Shown here: one piece after another, positions 1 through 10,663 of the stretch
Position numbering within the stretch: position 1 is the first letter of the stretch
How the letters are laid out: every line of letters starts with the position of its first letter
Source: Brevibacterium sp. 239c
GTDB lineage: Bacteria; Actinomycetota; Actinomycetes; Actinomycetales; Brevibacteriaceae
Direction: 5' to 3'
DNA length: 64,000 nt
Assembly (NCBI RefSeq): GCF_900169365.1
Contig: NZ_FXZH01000019.1
Location: forward strand, 1 to 64,000
Position numbers and translations under genes: made by a program
Notes under the pieces: model-generated
What the model saw: the letters and a program-made list of their open reading frames with translations, nothing else
What the model was told of the DNA's origin: nothing
Database searches by the model: none

Positions 1-28
1 ACCGAGCCTGGAACAACGGGTGACCCTT

Positions 29-124
29 CCGGAGGTTCCTATTTGAGGCAACGACTCGGTGTTGCCGGAGGTTTTCATCTGAGGCAACGATGTTTCTTTC
101 CCGGAGGTATTGCAATGAGGCAAC
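29..124. repeat. Three tandem 36-bp-period direct repeats downstream of groL
   Basis: Copies begin at 29, 65 and 101. Each opens with CCGGAGG and closes with TGAGGCAAC, with about 10 variable bases between copies. A degenerate fourth copy may extend left toward the window edge. No coding function is visible, and the spacers are too short for CRISPR. Function unknown. Confidence 0.7.
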
Positions 125-128
125 AGGG

Positions 129-164
129 AGCCGTGCCGGCACCCTTTCGGGCACCGGCACGGCT
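129..164. terminator. Hairpin terminator after groL
   Basis: An 11-bp outer stem (AGCCGTGCCGG pairing with CCGGCACGGCT) and a short inner CCC/GGG stem lie 20 bases past the groL stop codon. It would end leftward groL transcription. There is no long T tract, so efficiency is uncertain. Confidence 0.6.
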
Positions 165-184
165 CTTCGAGCGAAAAGGGCTGA

Positions 185-1828
<1,644 letters not shown>

Positions 1829-1978
1829 TTAGATCCTCCCTGATGGAGTGGAGTGGGAATCCAGCGCAGTCGTCAACGCCCGCGACGGCAGAGAGTATGC
1901 CCGCATGTTCCATTCCACATATGGACAACGCTCTCGAGACGACTGATGAGAAACCCATGGTTTTCACCACTACTAGAT

Positions 1979-2005
1979 TTAGCACTCTCCCCATGCGAGT
2001 GCAAA
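1979..2005. promoter_or_regulatory. CIRCE operator (HrcA site) upstream of groL
   Basis: TTAGCACTC is followed by a 9-base spacer and GAGTGCAAA, matching the CIRCE consensus TTAGCACTC-N9-GAGTGCTAA with one mismatch. Its position in the groL leader fits heat-shock repression by HrcA; hrcA itself is not in the window. Confidence 0.9.
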
Positions 2006-2109
2006 TATTGAGGGACTCGCCGAGGTGGCTCACCGTCCCCGATCCCTGTACCGGCGCGGTTTCGGCTCAGCGCGAAACCGCCGGGGCGTGTGGTGGGCGT
2101 CCGTGAAGT

Positions 2110-2142
2110 GGTCGTCCGCAGAGGAGCGGTCGTCCGCAGAGG
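2110..2142. repeat. Two tandem copies of a 15-bp repeat
   Basis: GGTCGTCCGCAGAGG occurs at 2110-2124 and 2128-2142 in the non-coding stretch between groL and the cold-shock gene. Nothing else there looks coding apart from the neighbouring palindrome and the CIRCE element. Confidence 0.6.
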
Positions 2143-2183
2143 CGCCTTCTGTTTGCGCCTTCGTCCGCTGGCAATTGCACACT

Positions 2184-2228
2184 CTGAGTCGGATTGAGTT
2201 GGTTGCAAACCAACTCAATCCGACTCAG
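2184..2228. repeat. Perfect 21-bp inverted repeat with 3-base loop
   Basis: The arms starting CTGAGTCGGATTGAG are exactly complementary over 21 bp and separated by GCA. No T tract follows on either strand, so it is not a classic intrinsic terminator. It sits between groL and the cold-shock gene and may be a mobile palindromic element or an RNA-stabilising stem. Confidence 0.8.
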
Positions 2229-2318
2229 ACGGTAGAGACAATGCTCGCCGTTGCCCCGAGCTCTCGGCATCAACCCGGGCGCTGACTCATACGGGCCTCA
2301 ATCGGCCCCAGACAACTG

Positions 2319-2352
2319 AAAAGCGCCAAGCAGTTGCCTGCTTGACGCTTTC
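2319..2352 (-). terminator. Terminator downstream of the cold-shock gene
   Basis: On the minus strand AAAGCGTCAAGCAG, a four-base loop, and CTGCTTGGCGCTTTT form a strong stem ending in a T run. It lies about 70 bases after the cold-shock stop codon. Confidence 0.75.
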
Positions 2353-2424
2353 CCCACTCGGAGGGATTCGGGCCTTGGCCGTGATCCCGCCGAAGCGGAT
2401 CAAAAGACTTTACGTACGTGAGTC

Positions 2425-2628
2425 TCAGAGGAGGGTGACGGATTCCGCCTGAGGACCCTTTTGTCCTTCTCCAACTTCGAACTCAACCTGCTGGCCCTCT
2501 TCGAGAGCGCGGTAGCCGTCCATCTGGATTGCGCTCCAGTGAACGAACACGTCCTGGTTGTTACCTTCCAGGGTGATGAATCCATAGCCCTTTTCGGCGT
2601 TGAACCATTTGACGGTACCTTGTGCCAT
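2425..2628 (-). CDS. Cold-shock protein, CspA family
   Basis: A 67-residue single-domain OB-fold nucleic-acid-binding protein of the usual family length. It shows RNP1 (KGYGFITLE) and RNP2 (VFVHWSAI), which bind single-stranded RNA or DNA as an RNA chaperone or antiterminator. It has its own terminator and a roughly 370-base non-coding upstream region that would hold its promoter and leader. The exact csp paralogue cannot be named. Confidence 0.96.
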   Translation of the reverse strand: MAQGTVKWFNAEKGYGFITLEGNNQDVFVHWSAIQMDGYRALEEGQQVEFEVGEGQKGPQAESVTLL

Positions 2629-3004
2629 TACTTCTCCATACAGTGCAGTGTCATTGACATTCCGTCACCCCATTGCGACCGGTCTGGCCGCGCTGCGGAC
2701 AACGGAAGCTAGTAAAACTCAACCGACCCCGCGATTTCTCTCATTGACCTCTAGAGAATGATCTCGGTGAAGTACGAATAGAACACAAGGGCAGTGCTTG
2801 CCTAGCTGATGCAACTCTACCCCAGGGGCGGACAGGTCCCCCGAGCACTCAACACTGTTATCGATTCGTTATACAGCTGCCGTGGAAGAGTTCACTTCCG
2901 CGCGAATCCGCGCTTCGACGGCCGGCGCGAAGCCGTGCGAAAAGCGCTCGGCTATCAAGGAGAGCTGATTCCGGCCCCACCACTTCAGCTGTTGCCTGAC
3001 CGCA
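2629..3004. other. Intergenic region with no recognised gene
   Basis: This stretch separates the cold-shock start from the LytR_C stop codon. I see no convincing open frame, tRNA or terminator. It presumably contains the cold-shock promoter and 5' leader, but no clear -35/-10 pair stands out. Confidence 0.5.
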
Positions 3005-3625
3005 TCAGTTGTTGTCGGTGACACCGGCTGTGCCGGATTCTTCGCCGTCCTCGTCCGAGCCGCCTTCGCCCGAACCGCTCTTGCTGGGTTCGGGCCCGCG
3101 CTCAGCGATGTCCGAGCAGATGACGACGGTGATGTCAGCATCGAAGTCCGTCGACGCTTCCGTGGCCTCGATGCCGAGCGCATCGGCGACCATCTTCGCC
3201 TGAGCCTTGTTCGCTTCGTCCGAATAGTAGACCGTGGACACGTTCAAACCGGTCGAGTAGTTGCCGACCTGGCCAATGCCCCACCCCTTCTCCTCCACTG
3301 CCTCGGAGAACTTCTTCGCGACTCCGGAGACTCCGGAACCGTTGAGGACATCGACCTTCAATGAGGAATCGGCGACGCTGACTTCGCTCTCGCTTGGCGA
3401 TGGACTCGCCGAGGCGGTCTTATCGGATCCGGATTCGCCGACGTTTGACTCGGGGTCCTTCATCGACGAAGTGATGATGTTGATGGCCGCAACGACCAGC
3501 AGAACGGCAACAAGGGCGAGGATGATGACCAGTGCGATAGCACCGACATTCGACTGCGCTGAGGAGTCCAGTCGATGGGCTCCGCTGCGCCGGCCTGTTT
3601 CGATCTCGTCGAATTCGTCAGTCAT
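3005..3625 (-). CDS. LytR_C domain membrane protein
   Basis: A 206-residue protein. It has a short cytosolic N-terminus, one membrane helix near residues 28-50, a Ser/Pro/Glu-rich linker, and a C-terminal LytR_C-type domain (VDVLNGSGVSGVAKKFSEAV) near residues 90-170. The acidic Gly/Ser tail is low complexity. LytR_C domains occur at the cell envelope of actinobacteria, often after LCP ligases; here no LCP domain is attached. It follows the DUF3263 gene by 2 bases, so the two are surely co-transcribed. The same pair occurs near groEL2 in mycobacteria. Molecular role unknown. Confidence 0.88.
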   Translation of the reverse strand: MTDEFDEIETGRRSGAHRLDSSAQSNVGAIALVIILALVAVLLVVAAINIITSSMKDPESNVGESGSDKTASASPSPSESEVSVADSSLKVDVLNGSGVSGVAKKFSEAVEEKGWGIGQVGNYSTGLNVSTVYYSDEANKAQAKMVADALGIEATEASTDFDADITVVICSDIAERGPEPSKSGSGEGGSDEDGEESGTAGVTDNN

Positions 3626-3627
3626 GT

Positions 3628-3894
3628 CTACCTCGAGACGCGGGCTTGTGCACGCTCACTCTGGCGCGTGGTGCGGATGCGACGCAAGCGTTTGACCAGC
3701 ATCGGGTCACTGGCAAGGGCGGCAGGGTTGTCGAGCAGGGAATTGAGGATCTGGAAGTAGCTGGTGGCAGACATGTCGAACCGCTCGCGAATCGCATGGT
3801 CCTTGGCTCCACCGTATTTCCACCACCGCCGCTCGAACTCCAAAACGGACACCTCGAGCTCGCTCAGTTCGGGGGTGCCTGGGTTCTGCGGCAT
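3628..3894 (-). CDS. DUF3263 family protein
   Basis: An 88-residue protein whose core ELEVSVLEFERRWWKYGGAKDHAI fits DUF3263 (core written in part: LEFERRWW, GAKDHAIRERF). The helix pattern LSATSYFQILNSLLD-like near residues 40-55 resembles a helix-turn-helix, so it may bind DNA. It is the first gene of a two-gene operon with LytR_C. Its function is not established. Confidence 0.85.
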   Translation of the reverse strand: MPQNPGTPELSELEVSVLEFERRWWKYGGAKDHAIRERFDMSATSYFQILNSLLDNPAALASDPMLVKRLRRIRTTRQSERAQARVSR

Positions 3895-4062
3895 AGGGGT
3901 TGTGCTCCTTCGAAAAGAATCGTTGCCTCTATATTATCGCCCGGAGGACAGGACTGAAATTCCCGGCGCGCCGTCTTGCCTCTTCCGACAAGGCTCCTCG
4001 CTTCTAACAACACGACACAAAGCCACTGCCGGTGTTGTCGATCGTGGCTCCGGCCGACGGCA

Positions 4063-4112
4063 CCGATCCGCGGCCCAACTGGCAACTCCGATCCGTGGCC
4101 CAACTGGCAACT
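4063..4112. repeat. Two exact-period 25-bp tandem repeats
   Basis: CCGATCCGYGGCCCAACTGG plus five further bases occurs at 4063-4087 and 4088-4112, differing at one position, followed by a degenerate third start. It lies in the 360-base gap between the DUF3263 gene and the aldehyde dehydrogenase gene. Confidence 0.75.
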
Positions 4113-4141
4113 CCGACCCCCGACTCCGGCAGGAAACCAGT

Positions 4142-4204
4142 TGACCCACTCTGCTGAAGGTGGCTCTCCCCCAATGGGTGAGCCACCCATCGCAGAGTGG
4201 GTCA
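4142..4204. repeat. Long interrupted inverted repeat (hairpin)
   Basis: TGACCCACTCTGC (4142-4154) pairs with GCAGAGTGGGTCA (4192-4204), and inside it GGTGGCTC pairs with GAGCCACC. The 63-base hairpin lies 50 bases past the aldehyde dehydrogenase stop codon. It may serve as its terminator, although no T tract follows. Confidence 0.7.
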
Positions 4205-4254
4205 GCTGTGCCGACTGGCGGTCCTCAGCGGACCACCTGTCAAATCTGATCTGA

Positions 4255-5721
4255 TCAGCGGATGCGGATGTTGACCTGCTTGATCTGGGTAAAGCCTTCG
4301 AGCATGCCCTCGAGCGAGGCCTCACGACCGAAGCCGGAGGTCTTCATCCCACCGTAGGACTGTCCGGCCAGCTGGCCGCCGCCCTGGTTGACCTGGACCC
4401 AGCCGGATTCGATCCGGTTGGCCATGGTCAGTGCGGCATCGACGTTCTTCGTGAAGACGAACGCGGCGAGGCCGAATTCGCTGTCGTTGGCCATGTCGAT
4501 GACCTCGTCGACGTCCTTCCATGGAATGACCGAGAGGACGGGGCCGAAGATCTCTTCCTGGCTGGTCTGCCATTCGTTCTTGGCCTTGGAGAAGATGACG
4601 GGTGCGTGGTAGAAACCGGGTTCGCCGACTTCGAGTGAGTCAGTTCCGTCGTAGGCGATCTCAACGCCGTCCATCGACTTGCCCATCTCGATGTAGTCAG
4701 ACACCTGGTTGAACTGCTTCTCGTTGATGATGCAGCCGATGTCGGAGTCTTCGTTGCGAGGGTCTCCGACCTTCATCTTCGATACAGCATTGACGAGCTT
4801 GGACAAGAAGTCGTCGTAGATGTCCTCGTGCAGGAACAGGCGTGAGCCCATCGTGCAGGACTGGCCTTGGCGTGCGAAACGGGTCGAGAGCAGCACCTGT
4901 TGGAGGGTATCGTCGTCGTTGGAGTCGGGGAAGACGATGTTCGGGCTCTTGCCGCCGAGTTCCATCGAAGAATGGGCGAGGCGGCCGCCTGCCAGTTCAG
5001 CGACGTGACGGCCGACGTTCGTCGAGCCGGTGAACGAGACCTTGTCGACGTCGGGGTGGACGTTGAGGGCCTCGCCGATGACCGAACCCTTGCCGGTGAC
5101 GACGTTGAGGACGCCCGCTGGAAGGATGTCAGCGAGCAGTTCGGCCATCTTCAGAATCGTCAGCGGTGCATCTTCGGCGCATTTGAGGACGATCGTGTTG
5201 CCGGCGGCCAGCGCGGCCGGGGTCTTGAAGGCGGCGATCATCAGCGGTGAGTTCCACGGCAGGATTCCCGCGACGACGCCCAGCGGCACACGCTTCGTGT
5301 ACTGCAGCTGTCCGTCTCCGGCTGGCAGCGTGTTGCCCTTTACCTCACCGGCGACTCCGCCCATGTAGCGGAACAGGTCGGCCAGGATGACCGTCTCCGG
5401 TCGCGCTTGGGTACGGATGGCGTTGCCGGTGTCGATCGCGGTCAGCTGGGCCAGTTCCTCGGAGGCGGCGTCCAGTGCGTCCGCGCAGCGGATGAGCATC
5501 TTCTGGCGTTCCTTGAACGGCAGCGCAGCCCATTCGGGGAATGCTTTTCGGGCGGCTTTGACGGCCCGATCGGCATCTTCTTCCTTGCCATTGGCCACAG
5601 TGGCGATCACAACGTTGCGATCAATGGGGGTGATGACGTCTTTCCTGTCACCGTCGGCAGCTTCGACCCATTCTCCGCCGATGAACATCTTCCAGTTCGT
5701 GGCCTCGGGAAATTGCGACAT
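4255..5721 (-). CDS. NAD(P)-dependent aldehyde dehydrogenase
   Basis: The 488-residue protein is a full-length ALDH superfamily enzyme oxidising an aldehyde to a carboxylate. Visible motifs are the proton-abstracting Glu in MELGGKSPNIV, the nucleophilic Cys in RQGQSCTMGSRL near residue 290, the NAD-site FTGSTNVGRHV, and EEIFGPVLSVIPW. It resembles betaine-aldehyde or aminobutyraldehyde dehydrogenases, but the substrate cannot be fixed from sequence. It is a single-gene unit, with repeat-rich intergenic DNA on both sides. Confidence 0.95.
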   Translation of the reverse strand: MSQFPEATNWKMFIGGEWVEAADGDRKDVITPIDRNVVIATVANGKEEDADRAVKAARKAFPEWAALPFKERQKMLIRCADALDAASEELAQLTAIDTGNAIRTQARPETVILADLFRYMGGVAGEVKGNTLPAGDGQLQYTKRVPLGVVAGILPWNSPLMIAAFKTPAALAAGNTIVLKCAEDAPLTILKMAELLADILPAGVLNVVTGKGSVIGEALNVHPDVDKVSFTGSTNVGRHVAELAGGRLAHSSMELGGKSPNIVFPDSNDDDTLQQVLLSTRFARQGQSCTMGSRLFLHEDIYDDFLSKLVNAVSKMKVGDPRNEDSDIGCIINEKQFNQVSDYIEMGKSMDGVEIAYDGTDSLEVGEPGFYHAPVIFSKAKNEWQTSQEEIFGPVLSVIPWKDVDEVIDMANDSEFGLAAFVFTKNVDAALTMANRIESGWVQVNQGGGQLAGQSYGGMKTSGFGREASLEGMLEGFTQIKQVNIRIR

Positions 5722-5865
5722 TGTGATCCTTTCACCTACTCAGTTCTGCGATGAACTCCTTTGATCGAGCATATCGCCTGCCCCCGTCCGAACAGAACGT
5801 CGGGACGGTAGGCGATGATGCACACCTCATCTGCGTTATGTGCACATCGGCACCTGACCGACCAC

Positions 5866-5942
5866 TCATCGTGGCAGCCACCAACCATCGATCGTGGCGG
5901 CCACTGCCCATCGATCGTGGTAAGCATCGATCGTGGTAAGCA
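5866..5942. repeat. Short direct repeats around CATCGATCGTGG
   Basis: Four imperfect copies of (CATCGAT)CGTGG lie within 80 bases between the divergent aldehyde dehydrogenase and ung genes; the last two are CATCGATCGTGGTAAG in tandem. They could be regulator-binding sites or a slippage-prone repeat. Confidence 0.6.
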
Positions 5943-5966
5943 CCGCTCGTCGGTAGAATCGCGGCC

Positions 5967-6668
5967 ATGACGTCCACCGCTGAACTGACGAAGATCATGT
6001 CCCCCGATTGGGCCGAGGCGCTGTCCGGCCAGGCCGATCGGATCCACGCCATGGGCGATTTCCTACGGGAAGAGGTCGCCGCCGGGCGCAGTTATCTGCC
6101 CAGCGGAGACAAGGTGTTCCGTGCCTTTGCTGATCCCCTCGCCGAGGTGAAGGTGCTCATCGTCGGTCAGGATCCGTATCCGACCCCGGGACATGCGATC
6201 GGTTTGTCCTTCGCCGTCGATCCCGAGGTGCGTCCGCTCCCCCGGTCTCTGACGAACATCTTCAAAGAACTCAACACCGACTTGGGCATCGCTCCTGCCG
6301 CCCATGGCGATCTGCAGGCCTGGTCGCGGCAGGGAGTCATGCTGCTCAACAGGGTGCTCACCGTCGCTCCGGGCGAAGCCGCCTCCCATCGCAAGCGCGG
6401 CTGGGAGGCCATCACCGAACAGGCGATTGCCGCACTGGTCGACCGAGATCAGCCGGTCGTTGCGATTCTCTGGGGTCGAGACGCGCGGAGTCTGGCCCCG
6501 ATGCTGCAAGCAGGTCGCTCCGAGGTCGCGATCATCGAATCCGCACACCCCTCACCGCTGTCAGCCAGCAGAGGCTTCTTCGGATCCCGGCCGTTCTCCC
6601 GCACGAACGAACTGCTCGAACAGAAGGGCCTGACGCCCATCGACTGGAGCCTCCCGCCCCAGAACTGA
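5967..6668 (+). CDS. ung: Uracil-DNA glycosylase, family 1
   Basis: The 233-residue enzyme removes uracil from DNA to start base-excision repair. It carries the family-1 water-activating motif [16 protein letters not shown] near residue 70 and the C-terminal [13 protein letters not shown] leucine-loop motif near residues 192-204. Length is normal for Ung. It is monocistronic and convergent with the ThrE gene, with only 4 bases between the two stop codons. Confidence 0.97.
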   Translation: MTSTAELTKIMSPDWAEALSGQADRIHAMGDFLREEVAAGRSYLPSGDKVFRAFADPLAEVKVLIVGQDPYPTPGHAIGLSFAVDPEVRPLPRSLTNIFKELNTDLGIAPAAHGDLQAWSRQGVMLLNRVLTVAPGEAASHRKRGWEAITEQAIAALVDRDQPVVAILWGRDARSLAPMLQAGRSEVAIIESAHPSPLSASRGFFGSRPFSRTNELLEQKGLTPIDWSLPPQN

Positions 6669-6672
6669 TGCC

Positions 6673-8415
6673 TCAGTCGCGGGGTTCGACCGTGTCCAAG
6701 GCAATCGTCGATTCGTTCGAGCGCGCGGATTCGGCTTTCTTCTCTACGGCATCTGCCTTGAGGTTCTTCAGCGGCCGGGCCAGGTAGCTGCCGAGCACAG
6801 CGCCGACGGCCAGTGCCGCATTGGCCAGGATCGCAGTGAACAGCACGGACAGTCCCACCGCGAAGGAAGTCGTCGCCGATTCGGCGACGATCTGATAGAC
6901 GGCGGTGAAGATCGAGAGACCTTGCAGCAGCGTGTAGATCGCGGGAATCATGAGCACGATGGCGGGCGCACCCAAGCGCAGCGACAGCGGCCGCGCCAGG
7001 AAGCCTGTCACGGTCGAGGCCAGCAGGCTGGCCAGAACGTTGTCGATGGCGATGATCGTCAGCGCCGTCATCGTGATGTAGGAGGCGAGACCGACGAATG
7101 CGGCGGGGAGGATGAACCGCCTCGTCGACTGCATGGCGATGACGCCGGCCATGGCTACGACAGCCGCGGCCACCATCGACACGATCGCTGAGATGACGTG
7201 GACATTGGTCTTCGGCACCAGAACTTCGATCGGGTCGAGCCCGATCGCCTCGCCGGTGACAACCCCCAAGGCCAGCCCCGAGACAATGCCGGCCAGGGTC
7301 AGGACCACGCCCACCATGCGCCCGGCCGCGGTGAGCGGGAAGTTCGTCAGGGCATCTTGAACCGAGGAATACAGGGATTGTGTGGGCAGGAGCAGGACGA
7401 TGCCGGCGGCGACCAGAAATTGGGGTGATTGGATGATGCCGAAGTTACCGGCCACCATCGCCACCAGTGTCGCGATCGCCGCCTGCAGTGCGGTGATGAA
7501 GAAGCTGGGCAACGCGGTGCGGCCGATGAGTCTGCCGACCTGACTGATCATGATCGACATGATGATTCCGAGGCCCGCGGCGATCGGTCCACCGCCCAAC
7601 AGCACGACGAGACTGCCGACCATCATTCCCCAGGCGCCGGTGACGACCCATTCCTGATAGGGCCGACGCTGGAACCTGATGGCATCCAGACGGCTCCTGG
7701 CCTCGTTGAATCCCAGGTTCCCTGCAACCAGATCGGTGACGAGCTTGTGCACGGAACCCAGTTTCGCGAAGTGGATGGACTCGCCCCGATTGACGCGCAT
7801 GACGGTCATGAGACGGCCATCGGAGGTCGAATAGTGCACGGTCAGAGTGTTCGAGGTCAGGTCCACCTGGGCGGTCGTGAGCCCGAACGCGGCACAGGCC
7901 GCGATGACGGAGACCTCGATATCGGAGGTGCCCGCGCCGGCGCGCATCATGATCGCAGCGATGTCGGCCGCGAGGTCGAGGACCATCCTGGCTTCTTCCT
8001 CACCAGGTTCGCTGGCCTGCACCGGCGCCTTGTACGGACTGCCTTTGAGCGCCGTGACGATCGGCACCGGCTGGGTGTTGACCGAGGTGCCCGAGACGAG
8101 CCGGCCCACGGTGCGTCTGGCTACGCGCTGAGCAACCCGCTGAGAGGCGCCCTTATGGTCGGCCTTCGGCTTCGACTTGGCCGTCGTCGTCTTCGGTGAC
8201 TTCGGGCCCGCGGGGCTGAGGCCCTCGGACGGCAGCGCCCCTGTCGGTGCTTCACGCAGCTCTTCGAGCCGCTGCTGACGGGAGAGTTCGAGCAGTTCCT
8301 GCAGCGCCGCGGATCCGGCTTCTGGCTTGTTCAAGCCATGCTCAGGTCCGGACGACGACTGGGCGTCGACCGGTACCTCGGCGGTGGGTGCTTCTTCTGT
8401 GTTGTCGTCCGTCAC
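6673..8415 (-). CDS. Threonine/serine exporter, ThrE family
   Basis: The 580-residue membrane protein has a roughly 135-residue polar N-terminal extension. A ThrE_1 cytosolic/hydrolase-like domain (AADIAAIMMRAGAGTSDIEV, VNRGESIHFAKLG) and about ten membrane helices follow. The fused ThrE_1 and ThrE_2 halves match actinobacterial ThrE, which exports threonine and serine by proton antiport. The start overlaps the upstream amidohydrolase stop (ATGA), so the two are translated from one mRNA. Substrate specificity is inferred from the family. Confidence 0.9.
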   Translation of the reverse strand: MTDDNTEEAPTAEVPVDAQSSSGPEHGLNKPEAGSAALQELLELSRQQRLEELREAPTGALPSEGLSPAGPKSPKTTTAKSKPKADHKGASQRVAQRVARRTVGRLVSGTSVNTQPVPIVTALKGSPYKAPVQASEPGEEEARMVLDLAADIAAIMMRAGAGTSDIEVSVIAACAAFGLTTAQVDLTSNTLTVHYSTSDGRLMTVMRVNRGESIHFAKLGSVHKLVTDLVAGNLGFNEARSRLDAIRFQRRPYQEWVVTGAWGMMVGSLVVLLGGGPIAAGLGIIMSIMISQVGRLIGRTALPSFFITALQAAIATLVAMVAGNFGIIQSPQFLVAAGIVLLLPTQSLYSSVQDALTNFPLTAAGRMVGVVLTLAGIVSGLALGVVTGEAIGLDPIEVLVPKTNVHVISAIVSMVAAAVVAMAGVIAMQSTRRFILPAAFVGLASYITMTALTIIAIDNVLASLLASTVTGFLARPLSLRLGAPAIVLMIPAIYTLLQGLSIFTAVYQIVAESATTSFAVGLSVLFTAILANAALAVGAVLGSYLARPLKNLKADAVEKKAESARSNESTIALDTVEPRD

Positions 8416-9692
8416 GGCTCACTGATGAGAGTCGGGCCGAATGGGTCCGCCACATCGGCAGTACCGGCTGCGGCGTCGAATTCAAAGACCTTGCGGCCGG
8501 ATACGAACACCTGATCGGCGCGGGAGTTCAGGTCCAGTGGGTCACCGGACCAGATGACGAGGTCGGCATCGCGGCCCGGGGCGAGTGAGCCCACACGGTC
8601 ATCGAGTCCGAAGATCGCGGCCGGGTTGATGGTCAGCGCCTCAAGCGCGATGACAGGGTCGAGGCCTTCCTTGACTGCCAGGGAGGCTTCGTGGATGAGG
8701 AAGTTGATCGGGATGACGGGGTGGTCGGTGGTCAGGGCGATGCGCACCCCGGCCTTGGCCAGTGCACCCGCGGTCGCCAGGGTGCGGTCGCGCAGCTCGA
8801 CCTTCGACCGGCTGGTCATGAGGGGCCCGAGGATGACGTCGATGCCCTTATCGGCAATGTAGTCAGCGATCTTGTGGCCCTCGGTGCCATGGTTGATGAC
8901 AAGGCGGTAGCCGAACTCCTCGGACAGGCGGATGGCTGTGGCGATGTCATCGGCGCGGTGGCAGTGCTGGTCGAAGGCGAGCTTGCCGTCGAGGACATCC
9001 GCCAGGGTCTCTTTCACGAGGTCACGTTCGAAGGGTGTGCCTTCGGCTTCGGCGTGGGCCCGTTTCGCCTGGTAGTTCTGTGCATCGACGAAGGCATCGC
9101 GGAAGATCTTCGCGGTGCCCATGCGTGTGGAGGGGGTGACGTTCTTCTCGCCGTAGACGCGCTTCGGGTTCTCTCCCAGTGCGGACTTCACGGACAGGTC
9201 CTGCGTCACGAGCATCTCGTCGACGATCCGCCCCCAGGTTTTGACGAAGGCGGTGCGTCCGCCGATCGGATTGCCAGATCCGGGCTTGATGAGCGCCGAG
9301 GTGACACCTCCACGCAGCGCGTCCTTGAAGCCGAGGTCGCTCGGGTCGATGCCGTCGAGGGCACGCACGCCGGCACCGTTGGGATTCGTCATCTCGTTCG
9401 TGTCGTCACCGGACCAGCCTTCGCCATCTTCATGAACGCCGAGGTGGCCGTGGGCTTCGATGAATCCGGGCAGCACCCAGCGTCCCTCAGCATCAATGAT
9501 CTTCGTTCCGGTGGGCAGATTCTGTGCTGTATCGTTGCCGGATGCCACCGAGGTGATCGTGCCGTTCGAGACCAGGATCGTACCGGATTCGATCGGTTCG
9601 ACACGTCTGCCGTCGGCATCTGCGATGGGCAGAATCCGAGCATTGGTGATAGCGAAATCGGTGATCTCGGGAACCGGAACCGAACGATACAT
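8412..9692 (-). CDS. Metal-dependent amidohydrolase
   Basis: The 426-residue protein is an amidohydrolase-superfamily TIM-barrel enzyme of the imidazolonepropionase/dihydroorotase-like group. It has the first-strand metal motif GFIEAHGHLGVH, later metal-site segments FDQHCHRADD and INHGTEGHK, and LTTDHPV for the last Asp. The C-terminus has the composite-domain signature LAPGRDADLVIWSGDPL. The substrate is unknown. It is the first gene of an operon with the ThrE exporter, which may suggest hydrolysis of a peptide or amide followed by amino-acid export; this is inference only. Confidence 0.9.
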   Translation of the reverse strand: MYRSVPVPEITDFAITNARILPIADADGRRVEPIESGTILVSNGTITSVASGNDTAQNLPTGTKIIDAEGRWVLPGFIEAHGHLGVHEDGEGWSGDDTNEMTNPNGAGVRALDGIDPSDLGFKDALRGGVTSALIKPGSGNPIGGRTAFVKTWGRIVDEMLVTQDLSVKSALGENPKRVYGEKNVTPSTRMGTAKIFRDAFVDAQNYQAKRAHAEAEGTPFERDLVKETLADVLDGKLAFDQHCHRADDIATAIRLSEEFGYRLVINHGTEGHKIADYIADKGIDVILGPLMTSRSKVELRDRTLATAGALAKAGVRIALTTDHPVIPINFLIHEASLAVKEGLDPVIALEALTINPAAIFGLDDRVGSLAPGRDADLVIWSGDPLDLNSRADQVFVSGRKVFEFDAAAGTADVADPFGPTLISEP

Positions 9693-9868
9693 TGTGCTCC
9701 TCTTGCAGTGACCTTCAAGGACGAGATCCGTCTCGATGCGAGTCTACGCCAGGCGATCAGCACTGGTCACGACGCAGGGCCGCCCACATCTGCTGCGGTC
9801 CCACCTGAGCTCGACGAGGCCGGTTCAGTATAGTTCGGAGTCAGAGAATCAATGAGAGAGGGACACCG

Positions 9869-10663
9869 ATGCTCGAGACCATCACGTCATATGTCGCGAT
9901 CGGCGATTCGTTCAGTGAAGGGCTGATGGACCATGATCCCAACCAAGAGAACCGGTACTTGGGTTGGGCTGATCGTCTTGCCGGCAAACTCGTCGACTCC
10001 CCTATCGGCAGCCCCGAGCTCACCTACGCCAACCTTGCCATTCGCGGCCGACTCCTCGATCGGATCATCGATGAGCAGGTGCCCATGGCCCTCGATCTCA
10101 AACCCGACTTGGTCAGCTTCTGCGCCGGCGGCAACGACTGTCTGCGCCCGACGGCCGATATCGATGATCTGGCCGATCAGTTCGAACGCGCCGTCGTCGC
10201 CTTCCGCGAAGCCGGCATCGAGGTGCTCATGTGCAACGGCTTCGACACGGAGATCAGCTCACCTCTGATCCGCGCGGTGCGTCCACGCGTGGGTATCTAC
10301 AACTCCCACCTGTGGTCGATTGCGCAGCGTCACGGCTGCCACATGATAGACGTCTGGGGTCTGCGCCCGCTCTACGCGGGCGACAATTGGGCCGATGACC
10401 GGATCCATCTCTCCCCCGCGGGCCACGACCTCGTCGCCGAGCAGGCATTGGCCACCCTGGAAAGCGGACACTCCCTGCCCGTGACAGGGTTTGCGATGCC
10501 GGCGCGACCGACGCGTCCGATCCGGAGCGCAGTCAGCGAGGAGTCGAAATGGGCTCGTGAGCACTTCGCCCCCTGGGTGGGTCGACGCCTGCGCGGTCAG
10601 TCCTCTGGAGACCAGCTCGACGCGAAGCTTCCCGATCTGACGCCCGTGCGCAAACCCGAATGA
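9869..10663 (+). CDS. SGNH/GDSL hydrolase
   Basis: The 264-residue cytosolic esterase-like protein shows the SGNH blocks: block I GDSFSEGLMD with the catalytic Ser, block III GGND, and block V DRIHLSPAGHD with the Asp/His pair. A GAGAGGG ribosome site precedes the start. Its end overlaps the next gene by an ATGA junction, so the two hydrolases are coupled. The substrate is unknown. Confidence 0.92.
   Translation: MLETITSYVAIGDSFSEGLMDHDPNQENRYLGWADRLAGKLVDSPIGSPELTYANLAIRGRLLDRIIDEQVPMALDLKPDLVSFCAGGNDCLRPTADIDDLADQFERAVVAFREAGIEVLMCNGFDTEISSPLIRAVRPRVGIYNSHLWSIAQRHGCHMIDVWGLRPLYAGDNWADDRIHLSPAGHDLVAEQALATLESGHSLPVTGFAMPARPTRPIRSAVSEESKWAREHFAPWVGRRLRGQSSGDQLDAKLPDLTPVRKPE

Noticed and set aside
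29..124. Possible CRISPR array
   Set aside because: Repeats of about 26 bases diverge from each other and spacers are only about 10 bases; no cas genes are present.
8691..9833. Long plus-strand frame opposite the amidohydrolase gene
   Set aside because: Antisense shadow; no ribosome site, no domain pattern.
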